Source of the DNA: Phalacrocorax aristotelis
Lineage: Eukaryota; Chordata; Aves; Suliformes; Phalacrocoracidae
DNA length: 64,000 nt
Direction: 5' to 3'
NCBI RefSeq assembly: GCF_949628215.1
Contig: NC_134280.1
Coordinates: 8,009,795 to 8,073,794, forward strand
The position numbers and the translations under genes were made by a program. Positions within the stretch are counted from its first letter, which is position 1, and each line of letters starts with the position of its first letter. The notes beneath the pieces were generated by a model that saw only the letters and a list, made by a program, of their open reading frames with translations, ran no database searches and was not told where the DNA came from. This document shows, one piece after another, positions 51,201 through 59,300 of this stretch.

Positions 51201-53402
51201 ACTTCTGGAGAGTTCTTGGATGTCTTGCCTTCCACTTGGGCAGGTAATAACAGTGGGGTTTCAGCAGTAAGAGCCAAACTGTGTATTCCTGTAGCAGGTA
51301 GCTCAGAGAAATACAAAAACTTCTTACAGGTTGATGATTGAAGGTTAACCCAGCGCCAACTACAGAACAAAAAAAACCCCAAAATCTTAGACCCAAAAGC
51401 CCCCAATGTCTTCTAACACATTTTTCATTGCTGAAGGGCCCAGGCATCAGAATTCACATTCCTTAGGGGGGTGAACACTGCAGCCAGATTTACTGGAAAT
51501 GCACTTTACAAACAAACTTTCTGGTTATGAAGCAATTTAAGAATGGATGTAATCTAGTAGTACAAGGTTATTCCGACATTGCAGAACGTTTGGTAGGAGC
51601 TTCACAAAAGCCAGTTGTCACAGCTTCATTGTCACAGCTCCTCTCAGGATCACCTCAAAATGCATTACAAACTACCACCGTTCTTCCATGGCTGTGAGTG
51701 CTGCTTTGCTGACTTGAAGGTGGCAGAGCAGGGAGGGGGAACGTTCCTACATAAAGCAGTATTTTTATTCAGAAACTAAAATGCTATTTCATTTTCTGCT
51801 GTGAACTCTGCCTCAGAAATTACTGGTTCAAAATTGTTTAAACAAATTCAGCAGGTGCACATTGAAACGTGCAAAATAAGTCATTTACTGTCACTTGTCG
51901 CATGTGTGAGATCAGCTTTGTTGCTTGCAGCCTTTTAAAATAAGGTGGTGCACACTGAAGGCTGAGACGAGAAGTCTTGTGAAGGTTTCTTCCAGGTGAA
52001 CGGAACTTGGTGTGGTGTCTAAGTTACCTTTTCAAAAGCTGACATTAGGCTTTATCACCTAAGGCTTCTCAGTGCTCCTTATTACAATTCCCACTGTCTT
52101 GATCAAAAACTTAAATGACAAACACCTAATTAGGCCTGCTTCTTTAAGCTGTTGCACATTTTCACTTGTGTATATTTGTTTTTAATATCAGCACTTGATG
52201 ACAAAATGGCATCGACAGTAACTTACTGTGCCAATCAAGAAAACCGAACCTCTCCTCCTGTTTTTCCCCTGACCCACTGCGCTGTCCTTCAGCACACCGC
52301 AGGCTAGGTGAAAACATGCCAACTCACATTACAGTTGTCTGCCTGTCATGGGGGAGTAACAGAAAAGTGCTAAGGCTGGCTTACTTTCTCTTGATGAAAA
52401 CTATGAATAGCCACTTCCCTGAGTTATTTTCTTGTTGATAGAGTAGAACATACATGTAGGAGAGAAGGCATAACTAACACTTCCAGCATCATGTCCTTTT
52501 ACTGCAGCTGAATGAAATCATAACGAACCCCATGGAAGGCCAGTTCTGGCAGGCAGACCACATCAAGCCTGTTTACAGTGGAGGAGGACAGTGCTCCCTG
52601 GAAAACCTTCAGACCCTGTGTACGGTCTGCCACAGAAAGGTCAGTATGGGATGGCCAGGAATCCTCACCCTCTCGCAGGGAAACACTGCGGAATGTGCGC
52701 TGGGGTGGCATTTATCGCGCCACAGAAGTGTTTTGGGTGCAGGGACCACAACAGATAATGCAGTCTGACCCTGGGCTCAGAGCAGGGCTCAGGTCAAGGT
52801 CAGAACTGGTTGCTCAGCAGCCACCCGCTGCAGTCCTGCACCTGCCATCCCCTGTGGTCCTGCACCCTCTGACCCCCATCAGGTTGTCACCCTGTCTACT
52901 CTCAGGGTCAAGCCTCCTCCCCTGTCCCGCGGGAAGGCCCCAGGCAGGGCACGCAGGGTGCTGCGGCAGTGCTGCATCGTGCCCCTGGGGACAGCCCGGC
53001 TCTCCCTCTCCCACCCGTCAGGCAGTATCACACTTGTTACGTTCCTCCTCAGCCCCGTCGTCTCCAGCGGAACAGCCCCTGCACTCCCACCCTTTCCGTC
53101 CCATAAAGTGACAGTGACAGGTAGCGTTGAACTGTTACAACAGTTTCCTCAGCTTTTGGGAAAATGTCACCTTAAACATTTGCATTTCATTACATTACAT
53201 TCTCTACTGCAAAATTAGAATTAACCGTGGGCTAACACTTCCCTCGAATGTGCTGTTGCCAAGTAACAACCCTTACTGACCAGAGCTGCCTTTCCTTTTG
53301 CAGAGAACTGCTCAACAGGCCAAGGAAAGAAGCCAGCTGAAGAGACGTTCTTTAGCTACAAAGTACGGCTGTGATATCACCAAATTTTTTGTGAAGATGT
53401 AA
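9087..53402 (+). CDS. ZRANB3: ZRANB3, annealing helicase and HNH endonuclease (21 coding exons)
   Basis: Joining the exons listed separately gives 1152 residues with all phases consistent. Domains in order: SNF2 ATPase lobe 1 with P-loop GLGKT (59-63) and DESH Walker B (154-157); lobe 2 ending in motif [13 protein letters not shown] (473-483); PIP box QHDIRSFF (566-573); a lysine-rich NLS-like run (651-655); RanBP2/NZF finger with W690, C692, C695, N699, C706 and C709; a Cys pair region (985-1013); HNH nuclease with C1038, C1041, H1094, N1109, C1114, C1117 and H1118; APIM-like KFFVK (1147-1151). The family is known to bind PCNA and K63-linked polyubiquitin, anneal RPA-coated DNA and restart or reverse stalled forks in the nucleus. 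The human protein has 1079 residues; most of the excess is exon 9. The start ATG is the first in exon 2, and the N-terminal ~25 residues diverge from human. Confidence 0.97.
9239..24521 (+). other. ZRANB3 intron 2 (15.3 kb), no gene seen
   Basis: This is the longest intron. It is AT-rich with homopolymer runs (17 T at 13804-13820; A-rich around 13311-13323) and T/G tracts near 16010-16040 and 17386-17426. No open frame exceeds about 110 codons and none resembles a known protein. I saw no RNA gene and no clear transposon. Confidence 0.7.
24522..24540 (+). CDS. ZRANB3: ZRANB3 exon 3, 19-nt microexon
   Basis: A good polypyrimidine tract and TTATTTAG precede the exon, and GTAAGT follows it. It completes Arg51 and encodes CMIADE (52-57), which runs directly into MGLGKT in exon 4. 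Human reads CMVADEMGLGKT at the same place. At 19 nt its omission would shift the frame, so inclusion is obligatory for a functional protein. Confidence 0.93.
24541..27298 (+). other. ZRANB3 intron 3
   Basis: This 2.8-kb AT-rich intron contains a GT-rich tract at about 26086-26143 (G-runs of 6 and 3 within T and GT repeats). No coding potential beyond chance frames and no transposon recognised. Confidence 0.65.
27299..27477 (+). CDS. ZRANB3: ZRANB3 exon 4, P-loop
   Basis: The acceptor is TTTTCACAG and the donor is GG followed by GTAAGT. The exon encodes residues 58-116 plus two bases. It starts with [10 protein letters not shown] (motif I, ATP binding) and includes [15 protein letters not shown] (motif Ia). 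It is nearly identical to human. Confidence 0.96.
27512..28300 (-). mobile_element. CR1 LINE fragment, antisense, with reverse-transcriptase remnant
   Basis: The reverse complement matches CR1. A minus-strand frame at 27822-28046 reads [20 protein letters not shown], the C-terminal end of the CR1 reverse-transcriptase ORF, followed by degraded 3' sequence to about 27512. Upstream CR1 coding sequence, broken by frameshifts, extends to about 28300. The copy lacks the terminal ATTCTATG repeats and is an old internal fragment. It lies in ZRANB3 intron 4, within 40 bases of the exon 4 donor. Confidence 0.92.
28301..30695 (+). other. Rest of ZRANB3 intron 4
   Basis: AT-rich intron sequence with short T runs (28999-29011 and 29574-29586). 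I saw no exon, RNA gene or transposon here. Confidence 0.6.
30696..30927 (+). CDS. ZRANB3: ZRANB3 exon 5, DESH box
   Basis: The acceptor is TTCTTTTAG; the donor is GAG followed by GTATTT. The exon encodes residues 117-194 and includes [17 protein letters not shown] (motif II, DESH at 154-157) and [14 protein letters not shown] (motif III). Near-identity with human supports full ATPase function. Confidence 0.96.
30928..33034 (+). other. ZRANB3 intron 5
   Basis: A 2.1-kb AT-rich intron. A GT-rich tract follows exon 5 (about 30944-30996). No gene or transposon recognised. Confidence 0.6.
33035..33120 (+). CDS. ZRANB3: ZRANB3 exon 6
   Basis: The acceptor is TTTTTATACAG and the donor GTATTA. Encodes residues 195-222 plus two bases: [20 protein letters not shown], part of SNF2 lobe 1 and aligned with human [20 protein letters not shown]. 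Confidence 0.95.
33121..35587 (+). other. ZRANB3 intron 6
   Basis: A 2.5-kb AT-rich intron in which I see no gene, RNA or transposon. Confidence 0.6.
35588..35759 (+). CDS. ZRANB3: ZRANB3 exon 7
   Basis: The acceptor is CATTTTCAG; the donor is AAG followed by GTAAAT. Encodes residues 223-280, including [17 protein letters not shown] and IMIRRLK, then [17 protein letters not shown]. This is the SNF2-family segment joining lobe 1 to the protrusion and is very close to human. Confidence 0.96.
36137..36265 (+). CDS. ZRANB3: ZRANB3 exon 8
   Basis: The acceptor is GCCAATTAG and the donor GTAAGC. Encodes residues 281-323, ending in [13 protein letters not shown], which aligns with human LITRMFKQTAIAK. 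In human the next residues are AGAVKDYI, found here in exon 10, not in exon 9. Confidence 0.95.
36423..36560 (+). CDS. ZRANB3: ZRANB3 candidate extra exon 9 (46 codons, in frame)
   Basis: The segment is flanked by a usable acceptor (pyrimidine-rich stretch, then GGAATAG) and a perfect donor (AAG followed by GTGAGT). It is open in the required frame, 138 nt long, and phase 0 at both ends, so it can be included or skipped without frameshift. Residues 324-369 begin [16 protein letters not shown] and end [10 protein letters not shown] know of no counterpart in human ZRANB3 or SMARCAL1. It falls between lobes 1 and 2. The intron before it is only 157 nt. It may be a sauropsid or avian exon, a cassette exon or an unused decoy. 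Confidence 0.6.
37733..37852 (+). CDS. ZRANB3: ZRANB3 exon 10, start of helicase lobe 2
   Basis: The acceptor is CTTACTCCAG and the donor GTAATG. Encodes residues 370-409 (numbering includes exon 9): [12 protein letters not shown], then [15 protein letters not shown] (motif IV). Nearly identical to human. Confidence 0.96.
38561..38680 (+). CDS. ZRANB3: ZRANB3 exon 11
   Basis: The acceptor is TATGTTATAG and the donor GTAGGA. Encodes residues 410-449, including [20 protein letters not shown] and [11 protein letters not shown], leading into motif V. Only a few substitutions from human. Confidence 0.96.
39199..39378 (+). CDS. ZRANB3: ZRANB3 exon 12, motifs V and VI
   Basis: The acceptor is TTGTTTAG and the donor GTATGT. 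Encodes residues 450-509 with [20 protein letters not shown] and [11 protein letters not shown], the SNF2 motif VI with its arginine finger. Confidence 0.97.
40888..41040 (+). CDS. ZRANB3: ZRANB3 exon 13
   Basis: The acceptor is CTTTCTGCAG and the donor GTAAGA. Encodes residues 510-560, with [20 protein letters not shown] and [16 protein letters not shown], corresponding to the post-helicase segment of human. Confidence 0.95.
41696..42164 (+). CDS. ZRANB3: ZRANB3 exon 14, PIP box and NZF zinc finger
   Basis: The acceptor is TTTCCTAG and the donor GTAAGT. Encodes residues 561-716. QHDIRSFF (566-573) is the PCNA-interacting PIP box, identical to human. A basic run (651-655) with KRARS upstream looks like a nuclear localisation signal. 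[20 protein letters not shown] (690-709) is the RanBP2-type finger that in this family binds K63-linked polyubiquitin on PCNA. The middle of the exon is a fast-diverging, Ser/Glu-rich linker. Confidence 0.96.
43087..43290 (+). CDS. ZRANB3: ZRANB3 exon 15, acidic linker
   Basis: The acceptor is CATCTATAG and the donor GTAAAG. Encodes residues 717-784, a low-complexity acidic Ser/Glu-rich segment with no recognisable fold. Phase 1 at both ends. Assigned by frame, splice sites and position, because the human counterpart is only loosely similar. Confidence 0.88.
43927..44018 (+). CDS. ZRANB3: ZRANB3 exon 16
   Basis: The acceptor is CTCCTTATAG and the donor GTAGAT. Encodes residues 785-815: [20 protein letters not shown] is nearly identical to human, where it begins the region covering the substrate-recognition domain. 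Confidence 0.95.
45492..45593 (+). CDS. ZRANB3: ZRANB3 exon 17
   Basis: The acceptor is CTTGTCTAG and the donor GTAAGA. Encodes residues 816-849, including [16 protein letters not shown], matching human [16 protein letters not shown]. Confidence 0.95.
48249..48391 (+). CDS. ZRANB3: ZRANB3 exon 18
   Basis: The acceptor is TCTCTACCAG and the donor GTATCT. Encodes residues 850-896 plus two bases: [20 protein letters not shown] then KSGQIFCSP, close to human; the last part diverges. Confidence 0.95.
49832..49975 (+). CDS. ZRANB3: ZRANB3 exon 19
   Basis: The acceptor is TTATTTTAG and the donor GTAAGC. Encodes residues 897-944 plus two bases. [17 protein letters not shown] and [11 protein letters not shown] align with human YITKEDVAVASMDK and GGHVRLITKES. 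The tail is divergent. Confidence 0.93.
50850..51243 (+). CDS. ZRANB3: ZRANB3 exon 20, Cys-rich region and start of HNH
   Basis: The acceptor is TGCAAACAG and the donor GTAATA. Encodes residues 945-1076. C985/C988, C999 and C1009/C1013 form a putative zinc site. [18 protein letters not shown] begins the HNH nuclease with zinc ligands C1038 and C1041. [19 protein letters not shown] is close to human. The exon is clearly richer in GC than upstream exons. Confidence 0.96.
52508..52639 (+). CDS. ZRANB3: ZRANB3 exon 21, HNH catalytic core
   Basis: The acceptor is TTTTACTGCAG and the donor GTCAGT. Encodes residues 1077-1120. [20 protein letters not shown] then [10 protein letters not shown] contains H1094, N1109 and H1118, the HNH catalytic set, and C1114/C1117. 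All expected residues are present, so the nuclease should be active. Confidence 0.97.
53304..53402 (+). CDS. ZRANB3: ZRANB3 exon 22, C-terminus and stop
   Basis: The acceptor is CCTTTTGCAG and the stop TAA is at 53400-53402. Encodes residues 1121-1152, [11 protein letters not shown]... ending ITKFFVKM. The human C-terminus RFLVK is the APIM PCNA-binding motif; here the equivalent is KFFVK, with Phe in a position normally Leu, Ile, Val or Ala. Confidence 0.95.
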   Translation, partial: RTAQQAKERSQLKRRSLATKYGCDITKFFVKM

Positions 53403-54220
53403 AATGCAAAATATATTGTTACATTGTAACTCAGAAACCAGTAGAGTTACACAGCTTTCCTCATGCACTGATTTAAAAAAGTAAGTCTTTGCAGTCTATC
53501 ATGCTGTTGGTAGAGGGAAGAAAATACGGAAAGAAAACCAAGAACTCATTTATAGCACTGATTAATTGGCAGAGGGCCTTGGATGAGTGCATCCAAGGGA
53601 CTTGATCATGGTTATGTTTTTATGACCCTGTGGTTTAAAGCTAAATCTCTGTGTGTCACCTCCATGCACTTTTGAAGTATTACTGTTTTCCTATTACACT
53701 GTAGTTACAGCTGCAAGAATTAGAGGGAGTTCTCTTGAAACTTCCATTGGTCTTACAACTGAAGCCTGTATCAGTGGAAGAAGATAGCTTAGTTTAAATT
53801 CTTTTCTTTGGCCCCATATCAAAATTACTGGAGAAAATACAGGCTCTGGTATCTATTATGACAAAAATAGAGTGATTCGTCTCTTCTAAAGCTGCCTCAT
53901 ACCTACAACACATTAACAGAGGCCTTGGGAACGCTCTGATCAACCCTGAAAGGATGGTTGTTGGCACTGGGCCTGACTGACTTATATGACTTTGGCACTT
54001 GGAATTAATGTGTATTGAAATCTGTTTTTACTTAAACCAGCTTGTATTAAAAAACTTGTTTATTGTGCCCTATCACAAATATTACCAATTAGCTCAAAGG
54101 TAATTCCTGGCAAACGCTACAGGCACATTTTCCTTGGCAGGATTGCAGAGATGCTGGTTCTTTTGGACTGTTTATGTGGCTTTCTTTACGGTTACTTTAA
54201 ATAAATACATTTCTCTTGTT
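53403..54220 (+). other. ZRANB3: ZRANB3 3' untranslated region
   Basis: The region runs from the stop codon to an expected cleavage site about 15 bases after the AATAAA at 54200-54205. A weaker ATTAAA lies at 54046-54051 and could give a shorter form. The end is predicted from motifs only. Confidence 0.65.
54200..54205 (+). terminator. ZRANB3 polyadenylation signal AATAAA
   Basis: A canonical AATAAA followed within 20-40 bases by a T/GT-rich stretch (around 54215-54240), as expected of a downstream element. It is the first canonical signal I found after the stop codon. Confidence 0.7.
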
Positions 54221-55135
54221 CCTGGTGATCTCTTTTTATGCTTTATCAGTCTCTCCCCCACCCTTGAGTGCCATAAGGCAGTAGTAGGGTCATAAAGCAC
54301 ATCTGTACACTGCACATCTTCTGAAAGTACATGACGGCAAGTCCAAGTACCTCTAGTTGAAATAAGCTGGGCAGCTTTCTGGGTTATCCTGATGAGAAGA
54401 AGTCTTGAAGTTTAAAACAGTCTTTTTCTCTGTTAAAGATTTAAGAGAAGGTGGTGGTGTGTGCGCGCCATCATCTACAGAGTGAAACTAACTGGACTTT
54501 TCCAGCAAAGCCAGGACCAGCTTTGGGGAACTGCCTGAAAAAGAAGTGTTACATGACATTTGCGTTCTCTGAGTACAGTTAACGGAATCACAACTTCAGC
54601 ACTTTAAAACAATAGGTCATAATGAGGGATTTTCAAGTTTATACAGCCTTTGTAAGAGGATACACTGCAATGCAAAATTTCAGAAAGACAGCATCTCAGG
54701 AGAGGAGGAAACCAACAGTATCACAGAGGAGGTTGTTACAGATTATTCAGTAACTACCTTAGTGCAATATCTTTTAAAGAACCTAGACAGTTAAACAGTA
54801 GCCAAATTGGTCTTTGTCTTTCTCATCCCTTTTATCAGAGGCGTTTGCCTCAGGTAAAACACAAAAAGCCTGGAGATGAATTTTGTGACAAGATTTTTCT
54901 CTGAAGAAAATCAACTCGTCTTTATCCTGAAAAAAAGTATTTCTGCTTGATTCAGCTTTGTCTGAGGGAAACACTCTAGGCCCTGACCCCCTCAAAGACC
55001 TTTCTGGGTAACGTCCAGAGCAAGCTTAACTTTCTCTACTGAATGCAATCACAGTCATAATGCTGCTCCCAGGTCAAATCATGCGAGGATGACATATGAA
55101 AAGTATCTTGACAAAACCATTTCTAGGACCCGAAG
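54221..55135. other. Convergent intergenic region
   Basis: About 0.9 kb between the predicted 3' ends of ZRANB3 (+) and RAB3GAP1 (-). No gene, transposon or conserved element recognised. If either gene uses a more distal poly(A) site, the transcripts would overlap here. Confidence 0.5.
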
Positions 55136-56128
55136 AAGCCAATAATAAGTTCAGATTTATTGAATAACGTCAACAATATTGTAGCTATTTTTACATTTCA
55201 TTTTGTTAAGTAACGCTGATCTTTTGCCGAGTCTCATTAAAACACACAAAGACCACCATAAAGCAACACTGGCACGTACAGGTCGCAGCGTTTGCGCGAC
55301 AGCCGGCAGGTTAGCTTACAGCAGGTGACAGAATTGTTTCATTGTATAGGATCAAAGACACAGTATGTGTTCCAATGGTCCCTGTAACTACCAGCAAGTT
55401 GCTCACAGTGAAACACCTCCATCCACACTGCGTACAGACAGCTTGGGCCCGCACGCCCAGGGAAGGACAGAACGTATCTGCAGCCGTGAGTGAGCCGCTT
55501 AAGGCTGTCAGGCTCACTATCCACTTACAGTCCCACAAGTATTTATTCCTGTCCGAGAGAAATGTCCAAGAGCCTTTTGGACAACATTTGCAATGCGAGG
55601 AGGGTTTAGCATGAACTAGAACATACTGTATACTTTAAATAAAATTAAGAATAGTTTAGAGGTATTTGCATCTCAGTCATAAACCGAAAAATACTGGGCT
55701 CAATATTTATGATTAGCGATAAATACAAATTACTTTTAAGTTTGCACATCAATTTAAGTAGACTAGTGTCACTCGATAAAGGCTGATTAAGAACTGCAAA
55801 GCAGCATATTCTGCATGAATTCAACATGATGTATTTGCATACAGCCCCTTCATGTCCATTATTAAACAACCTAATGCAAAAATATAATACACTCCCTTTG
55901 GACAGAGAGGAGATTGCTAAACTTCCTTCCCCAAAGGTCTGGTTAAAAATACTTGTGAAGCCATCCCAAAACTCCAAGTTAGAACTGCCAGTTCAGCTCT
56001 GTCCTTGGGAACATGACACTGTCACTAATGACAACCATATTTTCTCCTCACTGCAAGCCGGTCAAGTCACTCTCTAAGCGTTGACTTCCCCAAAGGAAAA
56101 TGAACAGCATCCTACTTGTGAAGACAAG
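55136..56128 (-). other. RAB3GAP1: RAB3GAP1 3' untranslated region
   Basis: It follows the stop codon at 56129-56131 on the minus strand and extends to the distal AATAAA candidate. The sequence is AT-rich with no coding frame of note. Confidence 0.55.
55156..55161 (-). terminator. RAB3GAP1 polyadenylation signal AATAAA (distal candidate)
   Basis: The plus strand reads TTTATT, giving AATAAA on the minus strand about 0.97 kb past the stop codon. A second candidate at 55542-55547 would give a 3' UTR about 0.6 kb long. I cannot tell which one is used. Confidence 0.5.
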
Positions 56129-56371
56129 TCAGAAGAACGTTGTATCTGCTGAAAAGGCACCTGCAAGTCGAAAATCTTCCTTTGTCAGCACACTGTACAT
56201 GCGCTGGGGCAATGGCTTGGAGTAAGGAGCGGGGCGCGGGACGGTTGCACGCAAAATCACCTCGCGGCCTGTGGGCGGCGGGAAATCTGAAACAGCCCCT
56301 GCGTTGAGTCTTCGCTCCTCCGATGAACCCGCCCTCCTCAATTCTTCGTCAAGTGGAGGCACTGCAGAAGC
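56129..56371 (-). CDS. RAB3GAP1: RAB3GAP1 terminal coding exon
   Basis: It encodes 80 residues then a stop: ASAVPPLDEELRRAGSSEER then SDFPPP and VPRPAPYSKPLPQRMYSVL, ending FSADTTFF. The in-frame acceptor is TTATTTAAG (AG at 56373-56372). A second AG ten bases further in (56363-56362) would shift the frame. Confidence 0.94.
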   Translation of the reverse strand, partial: ASAVPPLDEELRRAGSSEERRLNAGAVSDFPPPTGREVILRATVPRPAPYSKPLPQRMYSVLTKEDFRLAGAFSADTTFF

Positions 56372-59300
56372 CTTAAATAAGAGCAGAGGTGTAATTACAG
56401 GGCAAGCTGTTTCTTAATATTAGGATTCAGAAAATATTTGTCAAGAGGAACAGAGGAAGATTAGAAATGGTAAACACATCAAGAGGCTTTATGTGTACAC
56501 AGAGCAAGACACTAATGGGATGTCAAGAAATAAACTGCACACAATTGAATGGAAGAACCTTCATGTGTGGATGGTGAAGCTCAGCCTAGATTAAGCGCCT
56601 GATTTTTTGGCAGTGTGAAGCGAGGGTTTTGGCCCCTTCTCAAGCAGGGCTCTCTTCTCAGCCCTCTGTAGCTACACGAGGCCATGTCAGCCTCCTTTCA
56701 AAAATAACCAGTGCCATTACTGGAGTCTTGACAAAAAGTCACCTGCCTTTTCAAACTCAAAACCCTACTTCAATATGTGCTTTTCATGGCCAAAGAGAGG
56801 TTTGCCAAAATGACACTGTACAATCTCCATCGACGCTCGTTGCCTCAGAGCCAGTAAGCAGCAACACTAAAGTCTGAATGCTGGCAGGAGGGCTGGCGTG
56901 CTCCAGCCAGCCCAATAAACATTCCCTGACTACATATCTACACACCCCAATACCCTACAGGGTCCTAATTTGAGTGGCAGAACCCCCTGGCTGACCCTTG
57001 TGGCCCCTCTCAGCTGCCCCACTGCACCTGGGCTCCTCACACACTCCGCAGGAGCGCGACCGGCCCCGCTCAACTCTGCAGCCTGTGCCCCAGGGGCGGC
57101 CCTAGGGACTTGTTCCCACAACAGCAGTTCTAGGAAGCCAACAGAGAGGAAGTTCCCTGGGCTACACTTCCTCACGCAATCACCCCAGTTCTTCCCCAAA
57201 CCCCTCTGTGTCTCTGTCCAAAAAGCTCAGTTGTTTCAGTCAGTACTGGTATCTGGGACTGTGACATTCAGGTACTGTCCATCTCTAGCCAACCCCACAA
57301 ACATCTGGCTGTTCAATAAACAAAACACAATGACGGCAACAGAGAAGAATATAAGGGCAAGGCCACATATTTCAGCATCAGAAAGTGTTAATATTCCCTT
57401 GAAGAAATTATTTTTGTTTGGTAGGCTTTTGTTTTTATTTTGAGGGTTTTTTCTTTAAGATTTATCTCTCTTTTCTGTTTGGCTCTAAAAATAAAGTCTG
57501 TGAATGAGGAAAAACCATTCTGGAAACACAAAATTATTTTTATGCTTAATATGTGAACAACAGTACAAACTAAATCAGGCTGCTGTACTACATCTACCAA
57601 AAGGTTCAGCTCTGTGCAGCTAGGGAAGATGAGCAGGAAACGAGGGACAAAGTTGGTTACCTCATCAGAAGATTCAGTCAGCTTGGAAAGGGATGAGAAA
57701 AGAACCAGTGATGAAAGATAGAAACAAAGGCAAGTCAGAGGTGACTTACAAGAGGTTAGGAGGAGACTGTAGGCTTAAGAGACATCATGCACTCTACTTC
57801 CAAGAACATGCATTTGCTATGATAATTTTCCTGAGAAAACTTGAGAATATAACAACACATTTTACACAACTCAGAGGAGTCCGGGTTCAAAAAGGTAATG
57901 AGCAAGGAACTCGTTCAACTTCTATTTACCAAACAGCTCTCTAGTGAACTAATTCATGGTAGACTAAACAAAAGGGTGGTTTGGTAGCAAGCGAGCTCCT
58001 GTCCCACTAAGAATTCTTAATTAACGGTGACCAGCTACTAGTGGGAAGTACCTGTAACCTAACTTTAGATGCTGATGTTTCAAAAGAAACAAAGCCCTAG
58101 GAATTTACGTACATCTTCATCGGACATCAATGCTAGAAACTCGTACTCAGCTTTAAAAACATAATGCCTCGATATTAAAAAGGCAAGTGCATACGCTCGC
58201 ACACGCCTACAGGGCACAATCTTAGGCTTTAACAGGGAAGCCTGTAAGTAAGGCTGCGTGACATGGTGAGATCTGCAACCAGATTTTCCCTAGAGAATAG
58301 AAGGGTAAAACAAATGTTCTGATTTTAATTTCTCCGAATAACGACGGTCTGTTTTCAGAATGGTCCTTTTTATGCTGAGTTGCAAAATAGAGATTAATAT
58401 AAAAGCATCCACACCTCAGAAGAGTATAATTCCCCATCACAAAATTTTTACAGCAGTGATTTCCAAACAGGATTTCAGTTTCTAAGATGTCTGCAATACT
58501 ATGCTACCTTGTTATTACCACTGTAGTTAAATTTTGGTTAGATAATTTCATGCTATTAACAGGTGTAATTCTGACAGAAACTGAAGGCTGACTGCAGTCC
58601 AAGAAGTTTGGAAATCAATACTTTAGGGCTAATTATTCCCAAGGCTGCTTAAGATAAAAAGGGAATATTTATCCCAGTAGAGGCTGGGGAAGGGTTTCCA
58701 GAGAATACATACAACACTAGCAACAAGTAAACTGAATGTAGAGTTGTACTGGAGAAGGACTGAAACTGTTCCTAAGCACACCAGTTTCCATAGAAGACAT
58801 CTCAAGTATTCCAGGTATAAGCTCCAGACAAAAAGTTACTCCTTCTAAAGCATTTAATATTATGACGTTTCTCTACATTCCTATGTGAAACAATCACCAC
58901 ACTTGATTGCTCCTGCTGTGATGTTGCATATATTGTGCAACTTGAGTAAACCAGAAATTTGTGCCTAAAGAGCATTACTGATGTTACCATTTGAAGTAAA
59001 TCAAGCATTGATGACACCTTAATCTACCCAGCTGGCTTTAATTGTTTAACATCTCAGGTCACTTACTCTTCTTTCATCTTGCGAGGTTCTGTTATTGCCA
59101 AAATCATGTCGAACATCACAAAAAAAAACCCTCAAGCACATTTATGACAATACGTGCATATACGCAGACAAAATAAACTGGCATTGTATGGTAAGTCGTT
59201 GCCTCATACTGCTCAAATTAGAAGTGCCTGCAAAGCAATCAAGAGCTCTCTCTTACCCTCTGAGCATTCACGAACAGCTTATGAATAATGCTACCAGCAG

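Larger units (their letters stand above)
44019..53303 (+). other. ZRANB3 introns 16-21 (between the listed exons)
   Basis: The largest is intron 17 (45594-48248). Several chance open frames up to about 196 codons occur on the minus strand opposite exon 20, none with a recognisable product. Intron 21 (52640-53303) has a GC-rich patch at about 52740-53110, where the phrase GTCCTGCACC appears twice close together. No transposon recognised. Confidence 0.6.

Noticed and set aside
50857-51447. 196-codon minus-strand frame opposite ZRANB3 exon 20
   Set aside because: Antisense shadow of a GC-rich coding exon; the plus strand encodes the conserved HNH region.
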